A stretch of DNA of 64,000 bases from Massilia agilis (GCF_024756255.1 NZ_JANUHB010000001.1:1478985-1542984); one strand, 5' to 3'. Numbered from the stretch's first letter, positions 9,842 to 19,089 are shown. Notes: generated from the letters alone by a model not told the origin. Numbers and translations are program-made.

Positions 9842-9881
9842 GAAAAGAACAAACCCGCGTCTCTTGCGAGTACGCGGGTTT
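9842..9881 (-). terminator. Intrinsic terminator after tRNA-Thr
   Basis: A perfect 10-bp stem, AAACCCGCGT pairing with ACGCGGGTTT, with an 11-base loop. On the minus strand it is followed by GTTCTTTTCC. It lies 7 bases past the tRNA 3' end and should insulate the radical SAM cassette from tRNA transcription. Confidence 0.75.
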
Positions 9882-9888
9882 GTGGTGT

Positions 9889-9964
9889 TGGTGCCGGAGA
9901 TAGGAGTCGAACCTACGACCTTCGCATTACGAATGCGCTGCTCTACCAACTGAGCTACACCGGC
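9889..9964 (-). tRNA. tRNA-Thr (anticodon CGT)
   Basis: A 76-nt cloverleaf including an encoded CCA. The acceptor stem starts GCCGGTG, the D-arm contains GTAGCTCAGTTGGTAGAGC, the anticodon loop is TTCGTAA with CGT at 9929-9931, and the T-arm has GGTTCGACTCC. It reads ACG threonine codons. No integrase or duplicated 3' end is seen, so there is no sign of use as an integration site. Confidence 0.95.
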
Positions 9965-10070
9965 GAAGACGCATATTCTAGCAAACAATTCGCCAATGTT
10001 GCTAGCCCGGCGGTGCGAGGCGGCGCTTGGCGTGAAAATTCCCGGTGTCCTGGCTACGCCAGCGCTGGCT

Positions 10071-10124
10071 GAACGCGTGGGCAGGGTGAGGCTGGGCAGT
10101 GCCCAGCCGAACGCCCACCCTACG
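10071..10124. repeat. GTAGGGTGGGC repeat copy
   Basis: GAACGCGTGGGC and GCCCACCCTACG enclose an inner hairpin GCTGGGCAGTGCCCAGC. It lies between tRNA-Thr and the 3' end of fbp. The inner hairpin recurs at 23996-24052 and, with small changes, at 14711-14808. Confidence 0.8.
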
Positions 10125-10143
10125 TGCGGCACGCGCCGATCAA

Positions 10144-11145
10144 TCAAGCCTGGTGGTAGGCGGTCACGCGCTCCACTTCGTTTTTCGAGCCGAGGAAGAC
10201 CGGCACGCGCTGGTGCAGCTTGTGCGGCACGATCTCGAGGATGCGCTTGTGCCCGTCGGTGGCCGCGCCGCCGGCCTGCTCGACGATCATGGCCATCGGG
10301 TTCGCTTCGTACATCAGGCGCAGCTTGCCCGGCGAGGACGGGTCGCGCATGTCGGCCGGGTACATGAAGACGCCGCCGCGGTTGAGGATGCGGTGCACGT
10401 CGGCCACCATCGAGGCGATCCAGCGCATGTTGAAGTCCTTCTCGCGCGGACCGGTTTTACCGGCCAGCATCTCGTCCACGTAGCGCTGCACCGGCGCGTG
10501 CCAGTGGCGCTTGTTGGACATGTTGATCGCAAATTCCTTGGTGTCTTCCGGGATGCGCATGTCGCGCTGCGTGAGCACCCACGAACCCATCTCGCGGTCG
10601 AGCGTGAAGCAGTTCACGCCCTTGCCGGTGGTGAGCACCAGCATGGTCTGCGGGCCGTACACCGCGTAGCCGGCGGCCACCTGCTGGGTGCCCGGCTGCA
10701 GGAAGGCCTGCTCGTTCGGCGCGCCCATGCCTTCGGGCGCCTTGAGCACCGAGAAGATGGTGCCGATCGAGACGTTGACGTCGATGTTGGACGAGCCGTC
10801 CAGCGGGTCGAACATCAGCAGGTATTCGCCCATCGGGTAGCGGTTGGGGATCGGGTGGATGGTTTCCATCTCTTCCGAGGCCATCGCGGCCAGGTGGCCG
10901 CCCCATTCGTTCGCCTCGAGCAGGATCTCGTTCGAGATCACGTCCAGCTTCTTCTGGACTTCGCCCTGGATGTTCTCGGTGTCGGCGCTGCCGAGGATGT
11001 CGCCGAGCGCGCCCTTACCGACCGAGTGGCTGATGGTCTTGCAGGCGCGCGCCACCACTTCGATCAACAGGCGCAGTTCGGCCGTGATCGCGTTGTTGTG
11101 GCGTTGCTGTTCAACGAGGTGCTGCGTGAGGCTGACGCGTTTCAT
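10144..11145 (-). CDS. fbp: Fructose-1,6-bisphosphatase class I
   Basis: A 333-residue cytosolic enzyme that removes the 1-phosphate of fructose 1,6-bisphosphate in gluconeogenesis. It starts [17 protein letters not shown]. The metal-binding motif [13 protein letters not shown] is intact, and an acidic SEEME segment sits where the second metal site is expected. [14 protein letters not shown] and [13 protein letters not shown] match the substrate-binding C-terminal half. Length is normal for proteobacterial class I FBPases. It lies 91 bases after pepN on the same strand, separated by a repeat hairpin at 11203-11235, so it may be co-transcribed or processed there. Confidence 0.95.
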   Translation of the reverse strand: MKRVSLTQHLVEQQRHNNAITAELRLLIEVVARACKTISHSVGKGALGDILGSADTENIQGEVQKKLDVISNEILLEANEWGGHLAAMASEEMETIHPIPNRYPMGEYLLMFDPLDGSSNIDVNVSIGTIFSVLKAPEGMGAPNEQAFLQPGTQQVAAGYAVYGPQTMLVLTTGKGVNCFTLDREMGSWVLTQRDMRIPEDTKEFAINMSNKRHWHAPVQRYVDEMLAGKTGPREKDFNMRWIASMVADVHRILNRGGVFMYPADMRDPSSPGKLRLMYEANPMAMIVEQAGGAATDGHKRILEIVPHKLHQRVPVFLGSKNEVERVTAYHQA

Positions 11146-11202
11146 CTGGTTCCTTTGCTTGGGGGTTCTGGATTCTTTATCGTTGTTTGCTGCCGCTGTC
11201 TG

Positions 11203-11235
11203 GACGCGTGGGCAGAGGATCTGCCCACCCTACGC
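11203..11235. repeat. GTAGGGTGGGC repeat, single hairpin
   Basis: GACGCGTGGGCAGAGGATCT and the following GCCCACCCTACGC form one stem-loop in the pepN-fbp gap, 2 bases past the pepN stop codon. Confidence 0.8.
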
Positions 11236-11236
11236 A

Positions 11237-13879
11237 TCAGGCCAGCGCCTTGCTGACGACTTCGCGCACGTCGTTCGACAGCTTCTTCAGTCCGTTCACC
11301 TGCTTGAGCGCCTGCTTCATGTGCGCCTGCAGGGCCGGGGCGTAACGGCGCCAGCGGTCCATCGCGCGCGCCAGCCGGGCTGCCACTTGCGGGTTGAGCG
11401 CGTCCAGCGCCATCACCTGTTCGGCCCAGAACGCGTAGCCGCTGCCGTCCGGGACGTGGAACTGGACCGGGTTGGCCATGCAGAAGTTGAAGACCAGGCT
11501 GCGCGCACGGTTCGGGTTCTTCATGGTGAAGGCCGGGTGCTTCATCAGTGCCCGCACGGCGGCCACGTCGGTGGCCGGGCTGGACGCCTGCATCGCGAAC
11601 CACTTGTCGACCACCAGCGCTTCCTTTTCGAACTCGTCGTAGAAGCCTTGAAGCGCGCGCTGCGCGGCCGGCGCGCGCGCGTGCACCAGCGCGCCCAACG
11701 CGGCGGCGCGGTCGGTCATGTTGCCGGCTTCGTCGAACTGGCGCTCGGCCAGCGCAATGCCCTCGTCATCCGAGGCTGCGGCCAGGTAGCCCAGCGCCAG
11801 GTTCTTGAGCGCGCGCTTGCCGATCGATTCGGCGTCCGGGCTGTACTGGCCGGGCGTCTGGTTGGCGTCGTAGGCCGCCAGCAGCTCGGCGCGCAGGCGG
11901 TTGCCGATCGACGACCGCACGAACTGGCGCGCCATGTGGATCGACAGCGGATGCACCACGTCGGTCTGCTCGGCGATCATGCTTTCGGTCGGCAGCAGCA
12001 GCGCCTGTTCGCGGAACGCCGGGTCGAGCGACTCGTCGGTGAGCACCTTGCGCATCGCTTCGATGAAGGTGTCGTCCAGCTGCAGGCGGCTGCCCGCGGT
12101 GACGTCTTCGGTCAGCCTGAGCAGGCGCTCCATCGCCAGCCGCTGCCCGGCTTCCCAGCGGTTGACCGGGTCGCTGTCATGGCTGAACAGGTGCAGCAGG
12201 TCCTCGTCGCTGTAGTCATATTCCAGCACCACGGGGGCCGAGAAGTCGCGCAGGATCGACGGCACCGGCTGCTGCGGCACGTTGGTAAAGCGGAAGGTCT
12301 GCTCTTGCCCGGTCAGTTCCAGCACGGTCGTGGTGCCGCGCTCCTGGCCGTCGATCACCAGCGGGATGTCGCGCCCGTCGCGGCCCACCAGGCCCACGGC
12401 AACCGGAATGTGGAACGGCAGTTTCTCGGGCTGGCCAGGCGTGGCGGGGCACGATTGCGACAGCGTCAGCTCCACCGCCTGCTGCTGTTCGTCGTAGCGC
12501 ATCTGCGCGCGCACCACTGGCGTGCCGGCCTGGCTGTACCAGCGCTCGAACTGGTCCAGGTCGCGGCCGTTGGCGTCGGCCATCGCACGGCGGAAATCGT
12601 CGCACTCGACAGCCTGGCCGTCATGGCGCTCGAAGTACAGGTCCATGCCCTTGCGGAAGCCCTCGCGGCCCAGCAGGGTCTGGTACATGCGCACCACTTC
12701 GGCGCCCTTCTCGTACACGGTGACGGTGTAGAAGTTGTTGATCTCGACGAACGAGTCGGGGCGCACCGGGTGCGCCATCGGGCCGGCGTCTTCCGGGAAC
12801 TGGGCGGCGCGCAGCGTGCGCACCTGGTCGATGCGGTTGACGGCGCGGCCGGTGGCGGTGCCGATCATGTCGCCCGAGAATTCCTGGTCGCGGAACACGG
12901 TCAGGCCTTCCTTGAGCGAGAGCTGGAACCAGTCGCGGCAGGTCACGCGGTTGCCGGTCCAGTTGTGGAAGTATTCGTGCCCGACCACCGCCTCGATGCC
13001 CTGGAAGTCGATGTCGGTGGCCACGCGCGGGTTGGCCAGCACGTACTTGGTGTTGAAGATGTTCAGGCCTTTGTTTTCCATCGCGCCCATGTTGAAGTCG
13101 CCGGTGGCGACGATCATGAAGCGGTCCAGGTCGAGCTCCAGGCCAAAGCGCTCCTCGTCCCAGCGGATGCTCTTCTTGAGCGACTGCATCGCGTAGTCGG
13201 TCTTGTCGAGGTTGCCCTCTTCCACCCACACCTGCAGCAGCACCTCGCGCCCGTCGGCCAGCTTGAACTTTTCTTCCTGGCACACCAGTTTGGCGGCGAC
13301 CAGGGCGAACAGGTAGGACGGCTTCAGGAACGGGTCTTCCCATTTTGCATAGTGGCGACCGTCGGGAAGCATCCCTTCCTCGACCAGGTTGCCGTTGGAC
13401 AGCAGCACCGGGTAGCGCTCCTTGTCGGCGCGCAGCATGACGGTGTATTTGGCCATCACGTCCGGGCGATCCGGGAAATAGGTGATGCGGCGGAAGCCTT
13501 CGGCCTCGCACTGGGTGATGAAGTTGCCGTTGGAGACGTACAGCCCCGACAGCGCGGTGTTCTTCTCGGGCGCGCAGAGGGTCTCGATCTCGAGCGTGAC
13601 CTCTTCCGGGGCGTTGGGGATGCGCAACAGGTTACCGTCGAGGCGGTACTCGCGCTTGCCCAGTGCCTTGCCGTTCAGGCGCAAGGCCACCAGTTCAATA
13701 TCCTCGCCGTACAGCTCGATTTCGCGCTGGGCGCTGGCGGGATTGCGCCGCATGGTCAGCCGGTTGGCCACGATGGTGCGCGCCGGGTCGAGATCGAAAC
13801 CGAGCTCCACTGTGTCAACCAGGTAGCTCGGTGCGGTATAGTCCTTCCGGTAAATGGTCAGGGGCGTGTCGGTTCGCAT
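11237..13879 (-). CDS. pepN: Aminopeptidase N (M1 family)
   Basis: An 880-residue cytosolic zinc metallopeptidase that removes N-terminal residues from peptides. The exopeptidase motif GAMEN (MGAMENKGLNIFN) and the zinc site are intact: His301, Glu302 and His305 in HEYFHNWTGNRV, with Glu324 as third ligand. Length and the C-terminal alpha-helical domain agree with the E. coli-type PepN. The start MRTDTPLTIYRKDYTAP is the usual family opening. It is likely first in a pepN-fbp unit. The region upstream (13880-14059) is shared with a divergent lipoprotein gene. Confidence 0.95.
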   Translation of the reverse strand: MRTDTPLTIYRKDYTAPSYLVDTVELGFDLDPARTIVANRLTMRRNPASAQREIELYGEDIELVALRLNGKALGKREYRLDGNLLRIPNAPEEVTLEIETLCAPEKNTALSGLYVSNGNFITQCEAEGFRRITYFPDRPDVMAKYTVMLRADKERYPVLLSNGNLVEEGMLPDGRHYAKWEDPFLKPSYLFALVAAKLVCQEEKFKLADGREVLLQVWVEEGNLDKTDYAMQSLKKSIRWDEERFGLELDLDRFMIVATGDFNMGAMENKGLNIFNTKYVLANPRVATDIDFQGIEAVVGHEYFHNWTGNRVTCRDWFQLSLKEGLTVFRDQEFSGDMIGTATGRAVNRIDQVRTLRAAQFPEDAGPMAHPVRPDSFVEINNFYTVTVYEKGAEVVRMYQTLLGREGFRKGMDLYFERHDGQAVECDDFRRAMADANGRDLDQFERWYSQAGTPVVRAQMRYDEQQQAVELTLSQSCPATPGQPEKLPFHIPVAVGLVGRDGRDIPLVIDGQERGTTTVLELTGQEQTFRFTNVPQQPVPSILRDFSAPVVLEYDYSDEDLLHLFSHDSDPVNRWEAGQRLAMERLLRLTEDVTAGSRLQLDDTFIEAMRKVLTDESLDPAFREQALLLPTESMIAEQTDVVHPLSIHMARQFVRSSIGNRLRAELLAAYDANQTPGQYSPDAESIGKRALKNLALGYLAAASDDEGIALAERQFDEAGNMTDRAAALGALVHARAPAAQRALQGFYDEFEKEALVVDKWFAMQASSPATDVAAVRALMKHPAFTMKNPNRARSLVFNFCMANPVQFHVPDGSGYAFWAEQVMALDALNPQVAARLARAMDRWRRYAPALQAHMKQALKQVNGLKKLSNDVREVVSKALA

Positions 13880-14059
13880 GGTCGGGTCCGCTCGTCGGTG
13901 GATGAAGCGGGTATTGTATCAATAGGTGTTGCCGCAACATTGTCCGATTCCGTGTATCGCAATGTATCCACGCTGTAACCAGGGGTAAATATCCCGGCAA
14001 AAACGGAACACCCGGCCTAAGCTACATCTTGAACAAGTCCGTAAAGAATGGAGATAGAG

Positions 14060-14689
14060 ATGAAACGAGTGCTCATGACAGTGGCGGCCAGCCTGACGCT
14101 GCTGCTCGGCGGGTGCGCCACGACGATACGCAGCGACGTCACCACCTTCAACCAGTGGCCGGCGCAGATGGAGGACAAGAGCTACGCCTTCGAGCAGCCG
14201 CTGGCGCAGGAAGACACGCTGGAATGGCGCAGCTACCAGGAGCTGGTGCGCGCGCAGATGGCCAAGCTGGGCTTCCATGACTCGGGCGCGGGCAAGCCGG
14301 CGGTGCTGGTGGCGATGCATTTCACCACGACCGACGTGCCGGTGCGGGTGCTGCAGGCGGCGGACCCGTTCTTCTATCCGGGTGCGCGGGTGGGCTGGTA
14401 CGGTCCGTACCGGCACTACTGGGGCGGCTTCTACAGCCCGTTCTATGGCAGCCCGTTCTGGGGCCCGTATTATGAAGAGCGCATCGTGCACCAGTACCAG
14501 CGCGAGCTGCAGGTGACGATCCGCGCCGGCCAGGACGGCAGGCAGCTGTTCGACGTCAAGGTGCACAACACCAGCCGTGTGCGCGCGACCCCGCAGGTGA
14601 TGCCGGCGCTGGTGCAAAGTGCGTTCCAGGACTTCCCGGGGCCCAATGGCGGCACGCGGGTGGTGGAGTTGAAGCAGAAAGAAAGCTGA
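14060..14689 (+). CDS. DUF4136 lipoprotein
   Basis: A 209-residue exported lipoprotein. The ATG at 14060 has a GGAG ribosome site six bases upstream; a weaker in-frame start at 14048 adds four residues. The signal peptide ends in a lipobox (LTLLLGGCATT), with Cys19 as the lipidated residue. The middle holds an aromatic and glycine-rich stretch (YGPYRHYWGGFYSPFYGSPF). The C-terminal strands (QYQRELQVTIRAGQDGRQLF, later LVQSAFQDFPGPNG) fit DUF4136. The function is unknown; the protein probably sits in the outer membrane. It is transcribed away from pepN and followed by a double repeat. Confidence 0.85.
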   Translation: MKRVLMTVAASLTLLLGGCATTIRSDVTTFNQWPAQMEDKSYAFEQPLAQEDTLEWRSYQELVRAQMAKLGFHDSGAGKPAVLVAMHFTTTDVPVRVLQAADPFFYPGARVGWYGPYRHYWGGFYSPFYGSPFWGPYYEERIVHQYQRELQVTIRAGQDGRQLFDVKVHNTSRVRATPQVMPALVQSAFQDFPGPNGGTRVVELKQKES

Positions 14690-14710
14690 TCGTCAGCGCA
14701 AGCTGTCGTT

Positions 14711-14808
14711 GGACGCGTGGGCAGAAAATCTGCCCACCCTACGGAACGTTACCGGTAGGGTGGGCAGGGTGAGGTTGGGCAGTGCCCGGGCGAACGCCCA
14801 CGCGTTCA
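14711..14808. repeat. GTAGGGTGGGC repeat, tail-to-tail pair
   Basis: A hairpin GGACGCGTGGGCAGAAAATC / TGCCCACCCTACGG is followed by AACGTTACC and then GGTAGGGTGGGC. The second unit holds an inner stem TTGGGCAGTGCCCGG and ends GCCCACGCGTTCA. It separates the convergent DUF4136 and 47-residue membrane protein genes. Confidence 0.85.
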
Positions 14809-14822
14809 TGTGGCGCTTGCGC

Positions 14823-14966
14823 TTACGAGAAGTACGCCTCCGACCCAAACGTGACGGCCACAATAATCAGCACCGCCAGCGCCAGCACGATCAGCAAGCG
14901 CCCGAACTTGGGCGTGCCCACTTCCGGCTCGGAAGGCAGATCGTTGTCGTCGCTGAACTCTCTCAT
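14823..14966 (-). CDS. Small single-pass membrane protein (47 aa)
   Basis: Begins MREFSDDNDLPSEPEVGTPK, has one hydrophobic helix (LLIVLALAVLIIVAVTF), and ends GSEAYFS. The acidic N-terminal half should face the cytoplasm. Its ATG overlaps the TGA of the quinone oxidoreductase gene (ATGA), which points to translational coupling. I do not recognise a family. The helix and the coupling make it a believable gene rather than a chance frame. Confidence 0.6.
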   Translation of the reverse strand: MREFSDDNDLPSEPEVGTPKFGRLLIVLALAVLIIVAVTFGSEAYFS

Positions 14967-15940
14967 GGCAGCAGGATCGTCGAACCGGTGGTCTGGCGCG
15001 ATTCGAGCGCGATGTGCGCCTTGGCCGCGTCGGCCAGCGGGAATTTCTGGTTGACCTCGATCTTGACCTTGCCGCTGGCGACCATGTCGAACAGGTCGGC
15101 CGCCATCGCCTCCAGGTCCTCGCGCTTGGCCGCATAGTGCGCCAGCGACGGCCGGGTGATGTACAGCGACCCGCGCGAGGCCAGCTCGGACAGCGAGAAC
15201 GGCGGCACCGCGCCCGAGGAATTGCCGAAGCTGACCATCAGCCCCAGCGGGCGCAGGCTGTCGAGCGAGCGGGTGAAGGTGTCCTTGCCGACCGAGTCGT
15301 ACACGACAGGCACTTTCTCGCCGTTGGTAATTTCCATTACGCGCTGGACGATGTCCTCGGTGTTGTAGTTGATGACGTGGGCTGCGCCGTGAGCCTTGGC
15401 CAGCTCCGCTTTTTCCTTCGACCCCACGGTGCCGATGAGGTTCACGCCGACCGCGCGTGCCCACTGGCAGGCGATCAGGCCGACACCGCCGGCCGCGGCG
15501 TGGAACAGGATGGTCTCGCCGGCCTTGATCTTGTAGGTGCGGTTGAACAGGTACTGTACGGTCAGGCCCTGCAGCATCATCGCGGCCGCAGTCTCGAAAC
15601 CGATCGCGTCCGGCAGCTTGAGCAGGATGTCGGCCGGCATCACGCGCAGCTCGCTGTAGGCGCCGTTGGGCCGGCCCGCGTAGGCCACCCGGTCGCCCGG
15701 CTTGACGTGGGTGACACCCTCGCCCACCGCCTCGACCACGCCGGCGCCTTCCTGGCCCAGCCCGGCCGGCAGCGGCATCGGGTACAGGCCGGTGCGGAAA
15801 TACACGTCGATGAAGTTCAGGCCGATGGCGTGCTGGCGCACGCGCGCCTCGCCCGGTCCCGGTTCGCCGACCTCGACGTCAACATATTCCATGACTTCCG
15901 GACCGCCGGTCCGGTTGATGCGGATTGCCTTGGCTTTCAT
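14963..15940 (-). CDS. qor: NADPH:quinone oxidoreductase (MDR family)
   Basis: A 325-residue zinc-independent medium-chain reductase, expected to reduce quinones with NADPH in the cytosol. The start at 15940 (MKAKAIRINRTGGPEVMEYV) has a GGGG ribosome site 7 bases upstream. An ATG two codons earlier (15946) overlaps the mgsA stop and is also possible. The nucleotide-binding segment FHAAAGGVGLIACQWARAVG and GLTVQYLFNRTY are typical of the Qor/zeta-crystallin group. It lacks the Cys/His ligands of zinc alcohol dehydrogenases. It is tightly coupled to mgsA upstream and to a 47-residue membrane protein downstream. The true electron acceptor is not known. Confidence 0.9.
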   Translation of the reverse strand: MKAKAIRINRTGGPEVMEYVDVEVGEPGPGEARVRQHAIGLNFIDVYFRTGLYPMPLPAGLGQEGAGVVEAVGEGVTHVKPGDRVAYAGRPNGAYSELRVMPADILLKLPDAIGFETAAAMMLQGLTVQYLFNRTYKIKAGETILFHAAAGGVGLIACQWARAVGVNLIGTVGSKEKAELAKAHGAAHVINYNTEDIVQRVMEITNGEKVPVVYDSVGKDTFTRSLDSLRPLGLMVSFGNSSGAVPPFSLSELASRGSLYITRPSLAHYAAKREDLEAMAADLFDMVASGKVKIEVNQKFPLADAAKAHIALESRQTTGSTILLP

Positions 15941-15942
15941 GT

Positions 15943-16347
15943 TCATGCCCCTTTCTTCGTTTTTTCGTGACCGCCGGCCGCCATCAGCTGCGACAGCACC
16001 AGGTGCGCGCTGGCCAGGTTGGTGGCGCAGGCGATGTTGTGCACGTCGCAGGCGCGCACCAATGCGTTGATGTCCGGTTCGTGCGGCTGCGGCGTCATCG
16101 GGTCGCGCAGGAAGATCACGGCATCGATCTGGCCATTGACCAGCTGCGCGCCGATCTGCAAGTCGCCGCCGAACGGGCCGGAATGCTTGCGGTCCACCGT
16201 CAGCCCGAGTTCGTTGGCCAGGCGCCCGCCGGTGGTGCCGGTGGCCGACAGCTGGCAGTTGCGCAGGAAGTCGAGGTACTCGGCTGCCAGCGTGATCATG
16301 TCGTCCTTTTTCTTGTCGTGCGCGATCAGCGCGATGCGTGGCTTCAT
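15943..16347 (-). CDS. mgsA: Methylglyoxal synthase
   Basis: A 134-residue enzyme that converts dihydroxyacetone phosphate to methylglyoxal and phosphate, a bypass of lower glycolysis. The opening [18 protein letters not shown], the phosphate-binding TGTTGGRL, the [11 protein letters not shown] loop with its catalytic aspartate, and [15 protein letters not shown] with the conserved histidine are all present. Length is slightly below the E. coli enzyme (152). Its stop codon overlaps the beginning of the oxidoreductase gene, so the two are probably co-translated; the reductase could help dispose of reactive carbonyls, but that is speculation. Confidence 0.93.
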   Translation of the reverse strand: MKPRIALIAHDKKKDDMITLAAEYLDFLRNCQLSATGTTGGRLANELGLTVDRKHSGPFGGDLQIGAQLVNGQIDAVIFLRDPMTPQPHEPDINALVRACDVHNIACATNLASAHLVLSQLMAAGGHEKTKKGA

Positions 16348-16362
16348 TGGATCGTCCGTTGG

Positions 16363-17283
16363 TTATTTTTTCAGCGACAGCATGTAGATACCGACCAGCA
16401 CCAGCCCGGTTCCCGCCAGCTGCACGGCGGTGATGGGCTCGCCGAGCACGAGCGCGCCCAGGAACAGCGTCGAGACCGGCCCGATCATCCCCGCCTGCGA
16501 GGCCGCGGGCGCACCGATGCGCTGGACCGCGATCATGGTCATAAAGACAGGAAGGATAGTACAAAAAACGCCATTGGCGAGCGAGAGCCAGTACACCGGC
16601 ATCGGCTGCACCAGCAAGCTTACCGGGCGCAACAGGAAGAACTGGCCGATGCAGGCAAAGCTCGACACGCACATTGCGTAGGCCACCAGCCGCAGCGAGC
16701 CGATGCGCCGCACCATCTCGCCCGAGCCCAATAAATACAGCGCGTACGACGCGGCCGAGCCGAGCACCAGCAGCGAACCGACGACGGTGCTGCCCGCGCC
16801 GCCGGCCAGGTCGTGCACGAACACGAGCACGATGCCGCAGTACGACAGCGCCAGCGCCAGCCACTCGATGCGGCTGATGCGGCGCTTGAAGAAGGTCGAG
16901 GTAATCAGGAGCACGAAGGTCGGCGTGAGGAACAGGATCAGCCGCTCCAGGCCCACCGAGATGTATTGCAGGCCGAGGAAATCGAGGTAGCTCGACAGGT
17001 AGTAGCCCACCAGCCCCAGGCCGAGCAGGCGAGCACGGTCGCCCCAGGACAGGGGCGCCTCGGTACGCATCTTCCACACCGCGACGGCAGCAAACACCGG
17101 TAGCGAGAACAGCATCCTGAACGCGATCAAGGTGACGGCGTCCATGTGGTAGCGGTACAGCAGTTTGGCGAGAACGGCCTTGGTGGAAAACAGCACGGCC
17201 CCGGCGACGGCGATCGTGAGTCCGGCGACGAGAGCGGAGCGTGGTACGGATGCGACGGGTGTGGCGGCTTGCGAAGTACTCAT
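16363..17283 (-). CDS. EamA/DMT-family transporter
   Basis: A 306-residue inner-membrane protein with ten predicted helices arranged as two EamA repeats. The ATG at 17283 (MSTSQAATPVASVPRSALVAG) is chosen over longer starts that add a basic non-membrane stretch. Features include FRMLFSLPVFAAVAVW in the first repeat, and SQAGMIGPVSTLFLGALVLGEP in the second, the usual conserved end of EamA domains. Members export amino acids or other metabolites. The substrate cannot be deduced. It ends 15 bases before mgsA and probably heads the mgsA-qor transcript. Confidence 0.88.
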   Translation of the reverse strand: MSTSQAATPVASVPRSALVAGLTIAVAGAVLFSTKAVLAKLLYRYHMDAVTLIAFRMLFSLPVFAAVAVWKMRTEAPLSWGDRARLLGLGLVGYYLSSYLDFLGLQYISVGLERLILFLTPTFVLLITSTFFKRRISRIEWLALALSYCGIVLVFVHDLAGGAGSTVVGSLLVLGSAASYALYLLGSGEMVRRIGSLRLVAYAMCVSSFACIGQFFLLRPVSLLVQPMPVYWLSLANGVFCTILPVFMTMIAVQRIGAPAASQAGMIGPVSTLFLGALVLGEPITAVQLAGTGLVLVGIYMLSLKK

Positions 17284-17389
17284 CAGGAGATTGTAAGCGG
17301 AAACGCCGCGCCGCGTGGATGAGCTCCCGAACGCGGCCGCAGGGACGCTGTCCAACGCCGTGCCCCCCTGTCTCACCATGGAGAACCAG

Positions 17390-17493
17390 ACATGACAAGC
17401 AGCATGAACGAAGCGTGCGCCAGGCCCGAGCGCCCTGCGCCGGCTGGCCGCCGCCGGCACCGTGGCCGGCGCGCGCCCGGGTGGCCGCTATGA
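17390..17493 (+). CDS. Possible small upstream ORF coupled to the DUF2182 gene
   Basis: A frame of about 33 residues (MTSSMNEACARPERPAPAGR, then a basic arginine-rich end) whose TGA overlaps the ATG of the DUF2182 gene. DUF2182 genes are often preceded by a DUF1326 gene. This frame bears no resemblance to DUF1326, so it may be a leader for translational coupling or a remnant. Support is only positional. Confidence 0.2.
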
Positions 17494-18281
17494 ACGCACT
17501 CACGCCTGTCCCGCGCCGCACCGGTTCGGAGCGGGCGGTCGTCATCGGCTTCCTGTCGGCGCTGGTGGCGCTGTGCTGGGCATGGCTGGTGTTCCGCGCC
17601 CTGCACCCCGTGGCCGTCGACAGCGCCGCGGGCATGGCAATGAGCATGGAGCCGCCGCCGCCCACGCCCTACCGCGCCCCCGAGCTGGGCCTGGTGCTGG
17701 CCATGTGGGTGGCGATGATGTCGGCCATGATGCTGCCCGCCACCACCCCGGCGGTGGTGCTGTTCGCGCGCGTGAGCCGTCTTTACCACGCGGTGCGCCG
17801 GCCCTACCTGGCCACCGCCCTGTTCGTGCTCGGCTACCTGTTCTCGTGGACCCTGTTCGCCGCCGCGGCCACCCTGGTCCAGTGGGCGCTGCACGACGCC
17901 GGCGCGCTCGACAACGGCATGGCGGTCACCAACGCCACGGTGGCCGGGCTGGCACTGGTTGCGGCCGGGGTGTACCAGTGGACGCCCGCCAAATACGCCA
18001 GCCTGCACCACTGCCGCACGCCGCTGGCCTTCGTGCTCACCGGCTGGCGGCGCGGCGCCTGGGGCGCGTTTCGCATGGGCGTCACGCACGGGCGCTACTG
18101 CGTTGGCTGCTGCGCGCTGCTGGCCACCCTGCTGTTCGCGGCCGGGGTCATGAACCTGGCCGCGGCGGCCGCGCTGGCCCTCCTGGTGCTGGCCGAAAAG
18201 CTGGCGCCCGGCGGCACCTGGATCGCGACGCTGGCGGGGCTGGCCATGGTCGCGTGGGGGACCCTGCTGCTCTTTCCTTAG
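17490..18281 (+). CDS. DUF2182 metal-binding integral membrane protein
   Basis: A 263-residue polytopic membrane protein. The ATG at 17490 precedes a short N-terminus and the first helix (FLSALVALCWAWLVFRAL). Signature elements of DUF2182 are present: MWVAMMSAMMLPATTPAVVL, then YQWTPAKYASLHHCRTP, and HGRYCVGCCALLATL with its Cys-x-x-Cys-Cys cluster. Methionine and cysteine content supports the annotation as a predicted metal-binding (perhaps copper) membrane protein. The function is not established. The usual DUF1326 partner is absent upstream; yebC follows 82 bases later. Confidence 0.85.
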   Translation: MNALTPVPRRTGSERAVVIGFLSALVALCWAWLVFRALHPVAVDSAAGMAMSMEPPPPTPYRAPELGLVLAMWVAMMSAMMLPATTPAVVLFARVSRLYHAVRRPYLATALFVLGYLFSWTLFAAAATLVQWALHDAGALDNGMAVTNATVAGLALVAAGVYQWTPAKYASLHHCRTPLAFVLTGWRRGAWGAFRMGVTHGRYCVGCCALLATLLFAAGVMNLAAAAALALLVLAEKLAPGGTWIATLAGLAMVAWGTLLLFP

Positions 18282-18363
18282 TCCTTTCCCGGCGGTTTGG
18301 CAAGAGGTGGCTATGATAGAATATCGGCCACTTCGAAATACCACCGTCTAAGGAATTCCGACT

Positions 18364-19089
18364 ATGGCTGGACACAGCAAATGGGCCAATATCAAGCATA
18401 AAAAAGCCGCTACCGACGCCAAGCGCGGCAAGATCTGGACGCGCCTGATCAAGGAGATCACGGTTGCCGCACGCATGGGCGGGGGCGACATGACGTCCAA
18501 CCCGCGCCTGCGCCTGGCGGTGGACAAGGCGGCCGACGCCAACATGCCCAAGGATAACGTGCAGCGCGCGATCCAGCGCGGCGCCGGCGGCCTGGAAGGC
18601 GTCAACTACGAAGAGGTGCGCTACGAGGGCTACGGCATCGGCGGCGCGGCCATCATCGTGGACTGCATGACCGACAACCGTGTGCGCACGGTGGCCGAGG
18701 TGCGCCACGCGTTCAGCAAGTTCGGCGGTAACATGGGCACCGAAGGCTCGGTGTCGTTCATGTTCAAGCACACCGGCCAGTTCCTGTTCGCGCCCGGCGT
18801 CGAAGAAGACAAGCTGATGGAAGCGGCGCTGGAAGCGGGCGCCGACGACGTGATCCAGGACGACGAAGGCGGTTTCGAGGTACTGTGCAACCCGAACGAC
18901 TTCGCCAACGTCAAGGAAGCGCTGGAAAAGGCCGGCTTCAAGGCCGATTCGGCCGAAGTGATCATGAAGCCGGACGTCGAGACCGTGTTCACCGGCGAGG
19001 ACGCGCAGAAGATGCAAAAGCTCCTCGACGCGATCGAAAACCTGGACGACGTGCAAGAAGTCTATACCAACGCCGTCATCGAAGAGTAA
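18364..19089 (+). CDS. YebC/PmpR family protein
   Basis: A 241-residue cytosolic protein with the invariant opening [20 protein letters not shown] and the usual three-domain layout. [19 protein letters not shown] is the central conserved strand-loop. Family members were described as transcriptional regulators, and more recent work implicates them in ribosome rescue or translation of difficult motifs. Which role applies here is unknown. It is followed by purD after 16 bases, so the two should be one transcript. Confidence 0.92.
   Translation: MAGHSKWANIKHKKAATDAKRGKIWTRLIKEITVAARMGGGDMTSNPRLRLAVDKAADANMPKDNVQRAIQRGAGGLEGVNYEEVRYEGYGIGGAAIIVDCMTDNRVRTVAEVRHAFSKFGGNMGTEGSVSFMFKHTGQFLFAPGVEEDKLMEAALEAGADDVIQDDEGGFEVLCNPNDFANVKEALEKAGFKADSAEVIMKPDVETVFTGEDAQKMQKLLDAIENLDDVQEVYTNAVIEE

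Noticed and set aside
9889..9964. tRNA-Thr as an integration site for a genomic island
   Set aside because: No integrase gene, no duplicated tRNA 3' end and no boundary of composition were found around it.
10844..13978. A 1,044-codon open frame antisense to pepN
   Set aside because: Shadow of pepN, no recognisable domain, and it would span the pepN-fbp gap.
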